Source: Dokdonella_A soli
Lineage (GTDB): Bacteria; Pseudomonadota; Gammaproteobacteria; Xanthomonadales; Rhodanobacteraceae
Assembly (NCBI RefSeq): GCF_039523175.1
Contig: NZ_BAAAEU010000004.1
Location: 248,001 to 312,000, forward strand
Length of the DNA: 64,000 nucleotides
Direction of reading: 5' to 3'
A model generated the notes under the pieces. The model had not been told where the DNA came from. It ran no database searches and saw nothing but the letters and a program-made list of their open reading frames with translations. Within the stretch, counting starts at the first letter, position 1. Each line of letters begins with the position of its first letter. Made by a program: the position numbers and the translations under genes. Below are positions 25,140 to 35,100 of this stretch, one piece after another.

Positions 25140-26093
25140 ATGAGCAGCGAGCTCGGGCGGTCCTCTCCACGGGTGCATACGGTCGCGGTTCCCGACGATC
25201 GCGACGGCCAGCGCCTCGACAACTTCCTGGCCGGTCGCCTGAAGGGGGTGCCCAAGAGCCTGATCTACCGGATCTGCCGGACCGGGCAGGTGCGCGTGAA
25301 CGGCCGCCGTGCCAAGCCCGACCAGCGCCTCGCGAGCGGTGATGAGGTGCGCATCCCGCCGGTACGGGTCGCCGAACGCGGCGAGGCCGAGGCGCCGTCA
25401 GGCGGCCAGATGAATCGGATCGAAGCCGCGATCATCCACGAGGACCGCGAGTTCCTGGTGATCGACAAGCCTTCCGGCATCGCCAGCCATGGCGGCAGCG
25501 GGGTCAGTTTCGGCGCGATCGAGCTCTTGCGTGCGGCGCGTCCGCGCGACACGCTGGAACTTGCGCACCGGCTCGACCGCGATACCAGCGGCGTGCTCGT
25601 GCTGACCCGCAAGCGTTCCGCGCTGGCCGCGCTGCAGACCGAAATCCGCGAGGGTCGCGTCGAGAAGCGCTATCTCGCGCTGATCCAGGGCGCGTTGCCA
25701 CAGGCGCGGCTGACCGTCGATGCCCCGTTGCGCAAGTCCGTGCTGCAGGGCGGCGAACGCATGGTCCGCGTCGACACGGAAGGCAAGGAATCACGCTCGC
25801 GTTTCAGCGAACTGGAGCGTTACGACGGCGCCAGTCTCGTCGAGGTCGCGCTGGACACCGGCCGCACCCACCAGATCCGCGTGCATGCCCAGCATATCGG
25901 CCATCCGCTCGCCGGCGACGAGAAGTACGGCGAACGCGAATTCAATCGAAGAATGCGTGATAAGGGATTGAAAAGGCTATTCCTTCATGCGGCGCGATTC
26001 GAATTCAGCCTGGGCGATCGCGCCTACAGCTTCAGCGCGCCGCTGGCCCCGGAACTCGCCGCCGTGGTGGACGCCCTGCAGTCACGGAAATAG
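25140..26093 (+). CDS. rluC: Ribosomal large subunit pseudouridine synthase C
   Basis: The 317-residue protein has an N-terminal S4 RNA-binding domain (RLDNFLAGRLKGVPKSLIYRICRTGQVRVNGRRAKPDQRL) and the RluA-type catalytic domain with HRLDRDTSGVLVL, whose Asp is the nucleophile, then KRYLALIQG and GRTHQIRVH. RluC converts uridines 955, 2504 and 2580 of 23S rRNA to pseudouridine. Its position divergent from rne is the usual one in gammaproteobacteria, which supports RluC over RluD. Confidence 0.94.
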   Translation: MSSELGRSSPRVHTVAVPDDRDGQRLDNFLAGRLKGVPKSLIYRICRTGQVRVNGRRAKPDQRLASGDEVRIPPVRVAERGEAEAPSGGQMNRIEAAIIHEDREFLVIDKPSGIASHGGSGVSFGAIELLRAARPRDTLELAHRLDRDTSGVLVLTRKRSALAALQTEIREGRVEKRYLALIQGALPQARLTVDAPLRKSVLQGGERMVRVDTEGKESRSRFSELERYDGASLVEVALDTGRTHQIRVHAQHIGHPLAGDEKYGEREFNRRMRDKGLKRLFLHAARFEFSLGDRAYSFSAPLAPELAAVVDALQSRK

Positions 26094-26117
26094 GCGCGGG
26101 TACAGAAACGCCCTGTG

Positions 26118-27080
26118 TCACTGTGCCGTCGCCGATGATGCGGATTCGTTGGTCATCGCGGCGATGACGCCTGGCGCCGCCACCACTTCCTTGCCCCGCG
26201 TCCAGCGCCATTTCAGATTCACGCCGAGCGTGCCCAGCACGATCAGCGCGACACCGGCCCATTGCACCGGCCCGAGCGCATGGCCGTAAAGCAGGAAGTC
26301 GAGCAGCAACGCCACCACGGGATAGACGAAAGCCAGTACCGCGATGGTGACCACCGGAAGCCGCGGGTAGGCGGAATAGAACAGCACATAGCAGATTCCG
26401 CTGTGGATCAGGCCCAGGCCGGCGAGCCAGAACCAGTGTGGTCCGGCGTGCGCGATCGGCACATAGCGGGCGAATGGCGCCAGCATCGCCGCTCCGGTCA
26501 GGCACTGGATCAGCACCACGGCGAACGGCCTGTCGCGGCTGATCCTGCGCGACAGCAACAACGAAGCGCCACAAAGCACCGCCGCGATGAACGTGAGGCC
26601 GACGCCGATCAGGTAGTTCGCGTCCGCCGTCCCGACCAGTTTGAACGGATCGGCGGAAAGCGCGACGCCGATGAAGGCAAGTGCGGTCCAGCCGTAGTCG
26701 GCCGGACGCGTGCGCTCGCCGAAGCAGAGTGCGGCCAGCCCGAGCATCGCGAACGGAAAGAAATGGTAGACCAGGGTGGCGACGCTGATCGACGAACGCG
26801 CCATGCCGGCGAACAGCGCCACCCAGTTCAACACCAGCAGCACGCCGCTGACAATCGCAGCCTTGATCAATGCGCGTTCTGCGAGCAGCCCGCGGAAATG
26901 GCCGCGTGCGATGCCCCACACGATCAGGAACAGGCTGCCGAACACGCAGCGGAAGAACACGGTCGTGATCGAGTCCTGGCCACCTTCGTGGGCAAACACG
27001 CCGACGGAACCGATCAGGATTTCAGCGATCAGCAACTGGGTGAGCGCGGTACGCGATTCGCGGCTTGCAGCAGCACTCAT
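26118..27080 (-). CDS. DMT-superfamily (EamA) transporter
   Basis: The 320-residue protein has ten hydrophobic segments in two EamA halves (for example VFFRCVFGSLFLIVWGIARG, VSGVLLVLNWVALFAGM, TFIAAVLCGASLLLS, VVTIAVLAFVYPVVALLLDFLL, WAGVALIVLGTLGVNLKWRW). Such proteins export amino acids, metabolites or drugs; the substrate is not evident. It is divergent from a MocR-type regulator gene with a 93-base gap that contains two direct repeats, so it is the probable regulatory target. Confidence 0.88.
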   Translation of the reverse strand: MSAAASRESRTALTQLLIAEILIGSVGVFAHEGGQDSITTVFFRCVFGSLFLIVWGIARGHFRGLLAERALIKAAIVSGVLLVLNWVALFAGMARSSISVATLVYHFFPFAMLGLAALCFGERTRPADYGWTALAFIGVALSADPFKLVGTADANYLIGVGLTFIAAVLCGASLLLSRRISRDRPFAVVLIQCLTGAAMLAPFARYVPIAHAGPHWFWLAGLGLIHSGICYVLFYSAYPRLPVVTIAVLAFVYPVVALLLDFLLYGHALGPVQWAGVALIVLGTLGVNLKWRWTRGKEVVAAPGVIAAMTNESASSATAQ

Positions 27081-27128
27081 GCGGAGGCGCTCCAGTGGAA
27101 AGGGCGCAGATTAAGCCGGTGCCGACGA

Positions 27129-27170
27129 CCAGTACAGATTCAGGTACCATCGATTTTTACCAGTACAGAT
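27129..27170. promoter_or_regulatory. Direct-repeat operator between the EamA and MocR genes
   Basis: CCAGTACAGAT occurs at 27129-27139 and again at 27160-27170, exactly 31 bases apart (about three helical turns). MocR regulators are known to bind two direct repeats in the gap with a divergent target. The second copy ends three bases before the MocR start, so self-repression is likely. Confidence 0.65.
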
Positions 27171-27173
27171 CAG

Positions 27174-28595
27174 ATGGCCGACAACCTGCTCTATGCGCGT
27201 CTCGCCGAGCACCTGCGCCGACAGATCCGGCGCGGCCAGCTGCGTGCAGGTGAACGTCTACCGTCGCTGCGCCGGCTCGGTCGAATGCAAGGCGTCAGCG
27301 TGGCGACCGCAGTCGAAGCCTATATGCAGCTCGAGCGCGAAGGCCTGATCGAGGCGCGATCGCGTTCGGGGTACTACGTGCGCTCGTCGACCATGCCGCT
27401 CCCGACCGCCGGAGCGATGCATCGCATCTCCCGCACCCCGCAGGCGGTGCGCAATCCGGTACTGCTCGGAGTGCTGGATGTACTCGCGCGCGAAGACGTG
27501 CTTCCGTTGCACGCGGCCACGCCTTCACCCGAGCTGTTGCCGTGCGCGGCGCTCGCCGCGACGACAACGCGGGTGCTGCGTCGGAATCCGGATACGGCCT
27601 TGGGCTACGCGCCGCCGCAGGGCATTGCCGACCTGCGCAAACGCATCGCATGGCGCTACGCCCAGTGCGGGGTCGATGTCGATGCAGACGAGATCATCGT
27701 CACCGCCGGCGGGATGGAAGCGATCAGCCTGGCGTTGCGTACCGTCACGCAGCGCGGCGATGTGGTGGTCCTGGAAACACCGACGTACTACGGCCTGCTG
27801 CAGGCCGTCGCGGCGCTCGGCCTGCGCGTGATCGAAGTGCCGAATCTGCCCGGCACCGGCATCGATGCCACTCGCTTCGCCGAATTGCTCGATCGGCACG
27901 TCGTGCGCGCGGCCGTGCTGATTCCGAACTTCAACAATCCGATGGGCAGCCTGACCGGCGACGGCGACAAGCGTGCGATCGTCGCCGCCTGCGCCGCGCA
28001 TGGCGTGGTGCTGATCGAGGACGACCTGTACGGCGAACTCGCCTATTCCGGTGAACGTCCGTCGCCGCTGCGCCGCTTCGACGAGCATGGCTGCGTTCTC
28101 ACCTGTGGATCGTTTTCCAAGAGCCTTTCACCCGGCCTGCGCGTGGGTTGGGTGCTCGGTGCGAATCGCACCTCCGACCTGTTGCGTGCGAAATGCTTTT
28201 CGACCGTGGCGACCGCGACGCTGCCGCAGCTCGCGGTTGCCGACTATCTGTCGCGGCATGATTTCGAGCGCGCATTGCGTCGCCTGCGCCGCGCGCTTGC
28301 CGACAATGTGCAGCGCTGCCGCGATGCCATAGCGCGCCATTGGCCCGAGGACACGCGCGTTTCCGAGCCTGGCGGAGGCTTGGCGCTGTGGGTGGAACTA
28401 CCGCAGCCTATCGAGGGACAGGCGCTGTTCGATGCCGCGCTGACACATGGAATCGGCACCTTGCCCGGACATCTGTTCTCGAGCCGGGGCGACTACCGCC
28501 ATCATCTGCGCCTGAGCTGCGGTCTGCCATGGAGCACCAGGATCGAAAGCGCACTGCGCGAACTCGGCGCGCTCGCCGGCAGGCAACTGCGCTGA
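27174..28595 (+). CDS. MocR-family regulator (GntR helix-turn-helix fused to aminotransferase domain)
   Basis: The 473-residue protein has an N-terminal winged helix of the GntR type (LYARLAEHLRRQIRRGQLRAGERLPSLRRLGRMQGVSVATAVEAYMQLEREGLIEARSRSGYYV) and a fold-type I aminotransferase-like domain with LGYAPPQGIADLRKRIAWRY, NFNNPMGSLT, IEDDLYGEL and the PLP-binding Lys of CGSFSKSLSPGLRVGW. These proteins sense a PLP-linked ligand and regulate transport or metabolism genes. I chose the ATG at 27174; the open frame upstream is a shadow of the divergent gene. Regulation of the adjacent exporter is inferred. Confidence 0.9.
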   Translation: MADNLLYARLAEHLRRQIRRGQLRAGERLPSLRRLGRMQGVSVATAVEAYMQLEREGLIEARSRSGYYVRSSTMPLPTAGAMHRISRTPQAVRNPVLLGVLDVLAREDVLPLHAATPSPELLPCAALAATTTRVLRRNPDTALGYAPPQGIADLRKRIAWRYAQCGVDVDADEIIVTAGGMEAISLALRTVTQRGDVVVLETPTYYGLLQAVAALGLRVIEVPNLPGTGIDATRFAELLDRHVVRAAVLIPNFNNPMGSLTGDGDKRAIVAACAAHGVVLIEDDLYGELAYSGERPSPLRRFDEHGCVLTCGSFSKSLSPGLRVGWVLGANRTSDLLRAKCFSTVATATLPQLAVADYLSRHDFERALRRLRRALADNVQRCRDAIARHWPEDTRVSEPGGGLALWVELPQPIEGQALFDAALTHGIGTLPGHLFSSRGDYRHHLRLSCGLPWSTRIESALRELGALAGRQLR

Positions 28596-28630
28596 CGGGA
28601 ATTCGCGAAGGGCGGTCTTGCGGACCGCAT

Positions 28631-28984
28631 TCAGGCACCGACGCGCAGATCCTCGATCTTCGCGGCGCAAATGAAATCGTTGAGTGACAGACCACCGACG
28701 TCATGCGTCGAATAGCGCACGACACAGCGGTTGTAGCCGACTTCGAGATCGGGATGATGATCCTCGCGATGCGCGATCGAGGCCGTCGCGTTGACGAAGG
28801 CCATTGTGTGGAAGTAGTCGGCGAAGCGGAATTCCTTGCGGATTTCGCTGCTGTCCGCAGTGAGATTCCAGCCCGGCAGATTGGCCAGATAGGCGTGGAC
28901 CTCGGCATGTGAAAGGCCCGCCTCCTTGCCCTTGCGCGGCACGCAGTGCTGCGCGCGCAGCGATTCGATGTTCGTGTCGGTCAT
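28631..28984 (-). CDS. phhB: Pterin-4-alpha-carbinolamine dehydratase
   Basis: The 117-residue protein has the PCD signature region: WNLTADSSEIRKEFRFADYFHTMAFVNATASIAHREDHHPDLEVGYNRCVVRYSTHDVGGLSLNDF, with the active-site His-His (EDHHPD) and the later His in STHDVGG. It dehydrates 4a-hydroxytetrahydrobiopterin formed by aromatic amino acid hydroxylases. No phenylalanine hydroxylase gene is adjacent. It is convergent with the MocR gene, with a small GCGGTC/GACCGC hairpin between them. Confidence 0.93.
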   Translation of the reverse strand: MTDTNIESLRAQHCVPRKGKEAGLSHAEVHAYLANLPGWNLTADSSEIRKEFRFADYFHTMAFVNATASIAHREDHHPDLEVGYNRCVVRYSTHDVGGLSLNDFICAAKIEDLRVGA

Positions 28985-29086
28985 GACGGGACTCTCGTTG
29001 GGGTGCCGCAGCTGGCGGCTTGCGCAAAGTATAGTTCCGGATGACGTGGAAGCGATTCAGGACTAAACTGGTACGGTATTGATGAC

Positions 29087-29126
29087 GGACATCCATGTCC
29101 GGAGAAAAGCGGCCATCCGGGCCGCA
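29087..29126. repeat. Pair of hairpins in the nfuA leader
   Basis: GGACATCCATGTCC (29087-29100) is a perfect palindrome, followed by AGCGGCC-ATCC-GGGCCGC (29108-29126). The second hairpin resembles the GCGGCC core of repeat family A. The pair lies 27-66 bases before the nfuA start. Confidence 0.5.
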
Positions 29127-29152
29127 TTCTTCAACAAGGCAGAGCCCTTTTC

Positions 29153-29749
29153 ATGATTTCGCTTTCCGCCAATGCGCAAGAACACTTCCGCAAGCTCATC
29201 GAGCAACAGGCATTGCCCGGGCTGGGCATTCGCGTCGTCGCCGTCGATGCGGGCACACCGAAGGGTGATTGCCAGCTCGAGTTCTGCGAGCCATCGGACC
29301 GGGATGGCAGCGAGTGGGAAGTCGAGTGCGAAGGCTTCTCGCTGTACGTCGACGCGGACAGCGTGCCGTTCCTCGACGGCGCGACCGTCGACTATGCGCG
29401 CTCGGCAACCGGCGGCGAGTTGACGATCCGCGCACCGGCGCTACGCGGTCGCGTACCCGGAGAGGATGCCAGTGTGGTCGAGCGCGTGCGCTATGTGATC
29501 GAGTCCGAGATCAATCCGCAGCTCGCCTCGCACGGCGGGCGCGTCGCCCTGCGCGAGGTCACCGCCGAGGGTGTCGTCGTGCTGCAGTTCGGTGGCGGCT
29601 GCCACGGTTGCGGCATGGTCGACGCGACCTTGCGCGGTGGCGTTGAGCGCACGCTGAAGGCGCGCGTGCCGGAAGTGAGCGGCGTCGCGGATGCCACCGA
29701 TCACCAGACCGGCAGCAATCCGTACTACAAGCAGCAGGCGAAAGCCTGA
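29153..29749 (+). CDS. nfuA: Fe/S biogenesis protein NfuA
   Basis: The 198-residue protein joins an N-terminal A-type-like domain that lacks cluster ligands (residues 1-100) to a C-terminal Nfu domain with C150-H-G-C153 (GGGCHGCGMVDATLRGGVERTL). This is the NfuA layout. NfuA accepts a [4Fe-4S] cluster and passes it to targets, especially under oxidative stress or iron limitation. Length and the ending NPYYKQ agree with the family. Two hairpins sit in its leader. Confidence 0.94.
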   Translation: MISLSANAQEHFRKLIEQQALPGLGIRVVAVDAGTPKGDCQLEFCEPSDRDGSEWEVECEGFSLYVDADSVPFLDGATVDYARSATGGELTIRAPALRGRVPGEDASVVERVRYVIESEINPQLASHGGRVALREVTAEGVVVLQFGGGCHGCGMVDATLRGGVERTLKARVPEVSGVADATDHQTGSNPYYKQQAKA

Positions 29750-29754
29750 GGTGG

Positions 29755-29773
29755 CCGCGGCGGTTCCGCCGCG
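29755..29773. terminator. Small GC hairpin between nfuA and cytochrome gene
   Basis: GCGGCGG and CCGCCGC pair around TT just after the nfuA stop, in the gap between two convergent genes. There is no T run, so termination is a guess. Confidence 0.35.
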
Positions 29774-29788
29774 CGCCAAGGCAAGACG

Positions 29789-30142
29789 TCAATCGCCCTG
29801 CATGTGCCCGTGCAGATCGACAAGCTTGCTCTCCGGCAGGCTTGCGAAATAGGTGGCGACGTTCTCGATGTCCTGATCCGACAGCGTGGCCACGAAACCG
29901 GCCATGATCGGATTCGTGCGGCCGCCGGTCTTGTACTCGTGCAACGCGCGTGCGAGGTAGTCGTGGTACTGGCCGGCGAGGCGCGGGTACTGCGGGTCGG
30001 TACCGGCATTGCCGTCGGCGCCGTGGCAGGCCTGGCAGACGACGGCCTTGGCCTTGCCGGCCTCGATGTCGCCCTTGGCGAAGGCGGAGCCGGCGGAAAC
30101 GGCGAGCGTCGTGATCAACAACGATGCGAGGAAACGCTTCAT
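29789..30142 (-). CDS. Periplasmic class I cytochrome c (c4/c5-like)
   Basis: The 117-residue protein has a signal peptide (FLASLLITTLAVSAGSAFA), one haem site CQACH near residue 37, an axial Met candidate in NPIMAGF, and the helix DQDIENVATYFASLP typical of class I cytochromes. It probably carries electrons between the bc1 complex and an oxidase. The ATG at 30142 gives the signal peptide; the frame is open further upstream only as a shadow. It follows a related cytochrome gene with a 35-base gap. Confidence 0.9.
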   Translation of the reverse strand: MKRFLASLLITTLAVSAGSAFAKGDIEAGKAKAVVCQACHGADGNAGTDPQYPRLAGQYHDYLARALHEYKTGGRTNPIMAGFVATLSDQDIENVATYFASLPESKLVDLHGHMQGD

Positions 30143-30177
30143 CTTGGGACTGTCCTGGTCGGGGCGGCTGGTGCGCG

Positions 30178-30498
30178 TCACGGCGCGAGGCCGGAAAGGT
30201 AGGTGGCGATGTCGCGGATGTCCTTGTCGGACAGACTCTCGCCCTGCGCACGCATCGTCGGATGGGCGCGTTCGCCTTTCTTGTATTCGGTCAGCGCACT
30301 GACCAGATAGTCGTAGTTCTGGCCGCCGATCTTCGGCACGTGATAATTCGGATACGCGTTCTTCCACCCGGTGATGCCGTGGCAACCGCCACAGGTGTAG
30401 ACCAGGGTTTTGCCGGCCGCTGCATCGCCTTTTTCGGCGGCGGCGCAGGGCAGGGCGGTGATCAGCAAGGCAACAGCAAGCAGAGGCGCTCGGGTCAT
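30178..30498 (-). CDS. Periplasmic class I cytochrome c
   Basis: The 106-residue protein has a signal peptide (PLLAVALLITALPCAAA), one haem site CGGCH, an axial Met candidate in HPTMRAQG, and DKDIRDIATYLSGL at the end. It is a close relative of the next gene in sequence order (both have G..YDYL..AL.EYK.G.R), so the two look like a tandem duplication and may act together as a split di-haem c4-like unit. They are probably co-transcribed. Confidence 0.88.
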   Translation of the reverse strand: MTRAPLLAVALLITALPCAAAEKGDAAAGKTLVYTCGGCHGITGWKNAYPNYHVPKIGGQNYDYLVSALTEYKKGERAHPTMRAQGESLSDKDIRDIATYLSGLAP

Positions 30499-30848
30499 TT
30501 TCTATTCCGGGGCGGCGATGATTGGACTTGTCGAACGGATATCCCCGGAAGTATAGCGTGTCGTTCGCGCTTTCGGTCCACCCTGCGGCGACGCTGCTGC
30601 CGCGAAGCGGCGCAATCACGCCGGTCGAAGTCTGCGCTGTTGCGCAGATTCGACAACGGGACAGGCTGCTGCAACCTTTTCGATCGAGCATGCATCCGAA
30701 GCCGCAGCCAGCGTGACTACCGGCTCACGTAATTTCACGCGAGCGCGATCACGATTCGACCGCGCGTCAGCGAAGCCATACCCGATCCATGCCCCCCGAA
30801 CCCGGGGCCGACCTGTCGACCAGCGTCATTGCAAATATCGATGGGCTA

Positions 30849-30878
30849 TTGCACATGCGTAGTGATGTAGTTTAGTAT
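30849..30878 (+). promoter_or_regulatory. Putative promoter of the RND efflux operon
   Basis: TTGCAC (30849-30854) and TAGTAT (30873-30878) are 18 bases apart, about 25 bases before the adaptor gene. The rest of the 413-base gap 30499-30911 has no convincing gene or operator. Confidence 0.45.
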
Positions 30879-30911
30879 AACACCGAGATCGTCTTCCTCA
30901 GGCCGACTACC

Positions 30912-32126
30912 ATGTCACCGAATCCCGTTCAGAACTCGTTTCCCCGGGCGCTGCGCCACGTCCGTCATTCCATGCTGTTCTCGGTACTGAGCCTGCTGGT
31001 CGCCTGCAGCGGCGGGGGCGGGTCCCCCAAGGACACCAATGCGGCCGCGCATGCATCGATTCCGGTCGAAGTCGCCGCGGCCAAGCATCAGTCGGTCACC
31101 GCGAACTATTCGGGCACGGCAACCCTTGAAGCAGTTGGCGACGCCCAGGTCGTGGCGAAGACCACCGGCATCGTGCTCAAGCTGATGGTCGAGGAAGGCA
31201 TGCACGTGCAGAAGGGCCAGGTGCTCGCACTGCTGGATGACGACGTCGCCCGTAACAAGCTCGCCCAGGCGACCGCCACCTTGAAGAAGGCGGAGGCCGC
31301 GTTCGACAAAGCCGAGAAGGGCTTTGCGCTGAAGATCACGCCGCGCAACCAGTACGACAGCGACAAGTACGATCTGGAAACCCAGCGCGCGGTCGTCGCG
31401 GGCTCGCAGCTCGATCTCTCCTATACACGCATCGTAGCGCCGATCTCCGGCGTCATTGCGAAGCGCTCGATCAAGCTGGGCAATCTCGTGCAGACCAATG
31501 CGACGCTGTTCGAGATCGTCGACATGGACCCGCTGCAGGCAGTGCTCAACGTGCCCGAGCGCGACCTCGACACGCTCAAGGCCGGCCAGCCGGTGCGCAT
31601 GAACGTGGATGCGCTGCGCGGCAAGACCTTCGAGGGCACCATTGCACGCATCGCACCGGTCGTCGACGCGGCCAGCGGCACGTTCCGCGCGACCTGCGAA
31701 TTCCGCGACACGACACAGACGCTGAAGCCGGGCATGTTCGGCCGCGTCGAGGTCGCCTACGACCAGCGCCATGATGCGCTGGTGGTGCCGCGCGCGGCGA
31801 TCGTCGAGGAGGATGGCGAGAGCTCGGTGTTCACCATCGAGCCCGCGCCGGCAAAACCTGCAGCGCCGAATGCCGCCAAGGGCAAGCCCGGCGAGGCCGT
31901 GGCGGCCGAGACCGCCAAGCCGGCGGCGCCGTCCTTCGTCGCCAAGCGTCGTTTCGTCAAGACCGGTTATGCCGAAGGCGACCGCATCGAGGTTCGTGAA
32001 GGCCTGCAGGACGGCGAGCGCGTGATCACGATCGGCCGCAACGCGGTGCGTGACGGCACCGAAGTGCAAGTGATCGACAGCACGCCGACCGCAGTGGCAG
32101 CGGTGAACACGGAGAAGAAGCCGTGA
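30912..32126 (+). CDS. RND efflux periplasmic adaptor lipoprotein
   Basis: The 404-residue protein has a signal peptide with lipobox LLVAC, a biotinyl-lipoyl-like hairpin domain (GDAQVVAKTTGIVLKLMVEEGMHVQKGQVLALLDD), a coiled hairpin (KLAQATATLKKAEAAFDKAEKGF), SYTRIVAPISGVIAKRSIKLGNLV, and beta-barrel and membrane-proximal domains. An Ala/Pro/Lys-rich insertion near residues 310-345 is unusual. It links the inner-membrane pump to an outer-membrane channel, which is not encoded here. It overlaps the next permease gene by four bases. Confidence 0.9.
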   Translation: MSPNPVQNSFPRALRHVRHSMLFSVLSLLVACSGGGGSPKDTNAAAHASIPVEVAAAKHQSVTANYSGTATLEAVGDAQVVAKTTGIVLKLMVEEGMHVQKGQVLALLDDDVARNKLAQATATLKKAEAAFDKAEKGFALKITPRNQYDSDKYDLETQRAVVAGSQLDLSYTRIVAPISGVIAKRSIKLGNLVQTNATLFEIVDMDPLQAVLNVPERDLDTLKAGQPVRMNVDALRGKTFEGTIARIAPVVDAASGTFRATCEFRDTTQTLKPGMFGRVEVAYDQRHDALVVPRAAIVEEDGESSVFTIEPAPAKPAAPNAAKGKPGEAVAAETAKPAAPSFVAKRRFVKTGYAEGDRIEVREGLQDGERVITIGRNAVRDGTEVQVIDSTPTAVAAVNTEKKP

Positions 32127-35100
32127 ACCTGCCCGAGCTGGCCACGCGCCGGCGCGTCACCGTCGGCATGCTGACGGTGACGCTGGTGCTGTTCGGCCTG
32201 ATCGGACTCGCCGGGCTCAAGGTCAACCTGCTGCCGGACCTTTCCTATCCGACGCTGACCGTGCGCACCGACTATGAAGGCGCCGCGCCGCTCGAGATCG
32301 AGAACCTGATCAGCCAGCCGGTCGAGGAAGCGGTCGGTGTGGTGAAGAACGTGCGCAAGGTGCATTCGGTGTCGCGCACCAGCCAATCCGATGTCGTGCT
32401 CGAGTTCACCTGGGGCACCGACATGGACATGGCCAGCCTCGAGGTGCGCGACAAGCTCGATACCGTGCAGCTGCCGCTGGAAGCGAAGAAGCCGCTGCTG
32501 CTGCGCTTCAATCCGTCGACCGATCCGATCCTCCGGCTCGGCCTCAGCACCGCCGGCGACAAGGAAGCCGGCGAAGCGCAGCTCAAGCAGCTGCGCCGGT
32601 TCGCCGACGACGATCTCAAGAAACGTCTGGAACCGGTCGCCGGCGTCGCCGCGGTCAAGGTCGGTGGCGGCCTCGAGGACGAGATCGACGTCTCGATCGA
32701 CCAGCAGAAACTGGCGCGGCTCGGCATCGACATCAACGATGTCATCACGCGCCTCAAGAACGAGAACGTCAACGCATCCGGCGGCCGCATCGACGAGGGC
32801 AGCCAGCGCTTCCTCGTGCGCACGATCAACCAGTTCAAGACGCTGGATGAGATGCGCGAGCTGCTGATCAAGGTCGACGGCAACGTGCCGATCCGCCTCA
32901 AGGACATCGCCGAGGTGCGCCAGGGCTTCAAGGAGCGCGAGGGCATCGTGCGCATCGACGGTCGCGAGGCGATCGAGCTCGCGATCTACAAGGAAGGCGA
33001 CGGCAACACCGTGAACGTCGCGAATGCGGTCAAGGCACAACTCGACAAGCTCAAGGAAATGCTGCCGACAGGCGCAAGCCTGACCACGATCGAGGACCAG
33101 TCGGTCTTCATCCAGAGCGCTCTCTCCGACGTGAAGAAAGACGCGTTGATCGGCGGCATGCTCGCGATCCTGATCATCTTCTTCTTCCTGGGTGATGCGT
33201 GGAGCACGTTCATCATCTCGTTGTCGCTGCCGGTTTCGTTGATCGCGACCTTCTTCTTCATGGGTCAGCTGCATCTGTCGCTGAACGTGATGTCGCTCGG
33301 CGGCCTGGCGCTCGCGACCGGCATGGTCGTCGACGATTCGATCGTCGTGCTCGAGAACATCGCGCGGCTGCGCGGCAAGGGCGCTTCCATCCTCGAATCC
33401 GCCGTGCGCGGCACCGCCGAGGTCGGCATGGCGGTGACGGCGTCGACACTGACCACGGTCGCGGTGTTCTTTCCGCTGGTCTTCGTGCAGGGCGTTGCCG
33501 GCCAACTGTTCCGTGACCAGGCCCTGACGATCACGTTCGCGATGCTGGTCTCGTTGGTCGTCGCGATGACGCTGATTCCGATGCTGGCGTCGCTGAAAGG
33601 CCGCTCGCCGCTCGCGTATCGCGAAGAACCCACGCGTGAGCCGCGGCCTTTGCCGAAGAACCGCATCCTGCGCAGTGTCACGATTGGCGCACGCGCGGTC
33701 AGCGGGTTCGTGTTCCAGCTGCTGCCGCGCGCATTCGCATGGCTGATTGCAGTCTGCTCGCGCCTGTTCGGAACGGTGCTGGGTCGCGTGCTGCGCTTCC
33801 TCGGTCGCGGCGTGACAGCCCCCTATGACCGCGCAGCCGCGTTCTACCACCGCTCGCTACCGAAGGCGTTCGAGCATCCGTGGCGTGTACTCGGTTTTGC
33901 CGCCGCCGCGCTGGCCAGCACCCTCGCGCTGGTGCCGTCGCTCGGTCTCGACCTGATCCCGCAGCTCGCGCAGGGCCGATTCGACATGACCGTGACCTTG
34001 CCGCCAGGCACGCCGCTCGTGGAAACCGACAAGCTGGTCGGAAAGATTTCCGCGGCGCACGCGAAGGATCCCGGCGTCGCCTCGATCTATGGCGTTGCCG
34101 GCGCGGGCACGCGGCTCGATGCGAATCCGACCGAATCCGGCGAGAACATCGCGCGTCTGTCGATCGCGCTCAAGGACGGCGGCAGCAAGGCGATCGAGGC
34201 GGCCGAGATCGAGCGGCTGCGCGGCGGGCTCACGCGCGCCGACGGCAGCGTGAAGTTCGCGCGGCCGCAGCTGTTCAGTTTCTCGGCTCCGCTCGAGGTC
34301 GAGATCCGTGGTTACGATCTGGACGCGCTCGCCAAGGGCGGCCAGCGCCTTTCCGAGCTCATGAAGGCATCGCCGCGCTTCGCCGATGTGAAATCGACGG
34401 TCGAGGGCGGCTACCCGGAAATCCAGATCCGCTTCGACCAGGATCGAGCCGCCGCGCTCGGACTTACCACACGCGATATCGCCGACCGCGTCGTGCGCAA
34501 GGTCAAGGGCGAGGTCGCCACCCGCTACGACTTCCGCGATCGCAAGATCGACGTGCTGGTGCGCTCGCGCGCGTCGGATCGCGGCAGCGTCGAGGACATC
34601 AGGAATCTCGTCGTCGGCTATGTCGCGGCAAAGGGCGCTTCGACATCGGGCAACGGCAACGCCAGCTCGACTGCCGGCGCGACATCCGCCTCGAAAGGAA
34701 GCTCGACGACACTCAACGACAAGGCGCAATCGAGCGCCGACACGCCGATCCGCCTTGCCGCAGTCGCCGATGTGTTGTCGACCGAAGGGCCGAGCGAGAT
34801 CCATCGCATCAGCCAGGAACGTGTCGCAATCGTTTCGTCGAACCTGCGCTACGGCGATCTCGCCAGCGCGGTCGCCGAAGTCAATGACATCGTCGCGGCG
34901 CATCCGCTCGCGGCCGGCGTCAAGGTGCGCATCGGCGGCCAGAGCGAGGAACTGGATTCGTCGGTGAAATCGCTGCTGTTCGCGCTCGGTCTCGCGATCT
35001 TCCTGGTCTACCTGGTGATGGCGTCGCAGTTCGAATCGTTGCTGCATCCGTTCGTGATCATGTTCTCGATCCCGCTCGCGGCGGTCGGCGCGGTGCTCGC

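Noticed and set aside
31967..33850. Minus-strand open frame of 627 codons
   Set aside because: Antisense to the adaptor and first permease genes; no recognisable domain.
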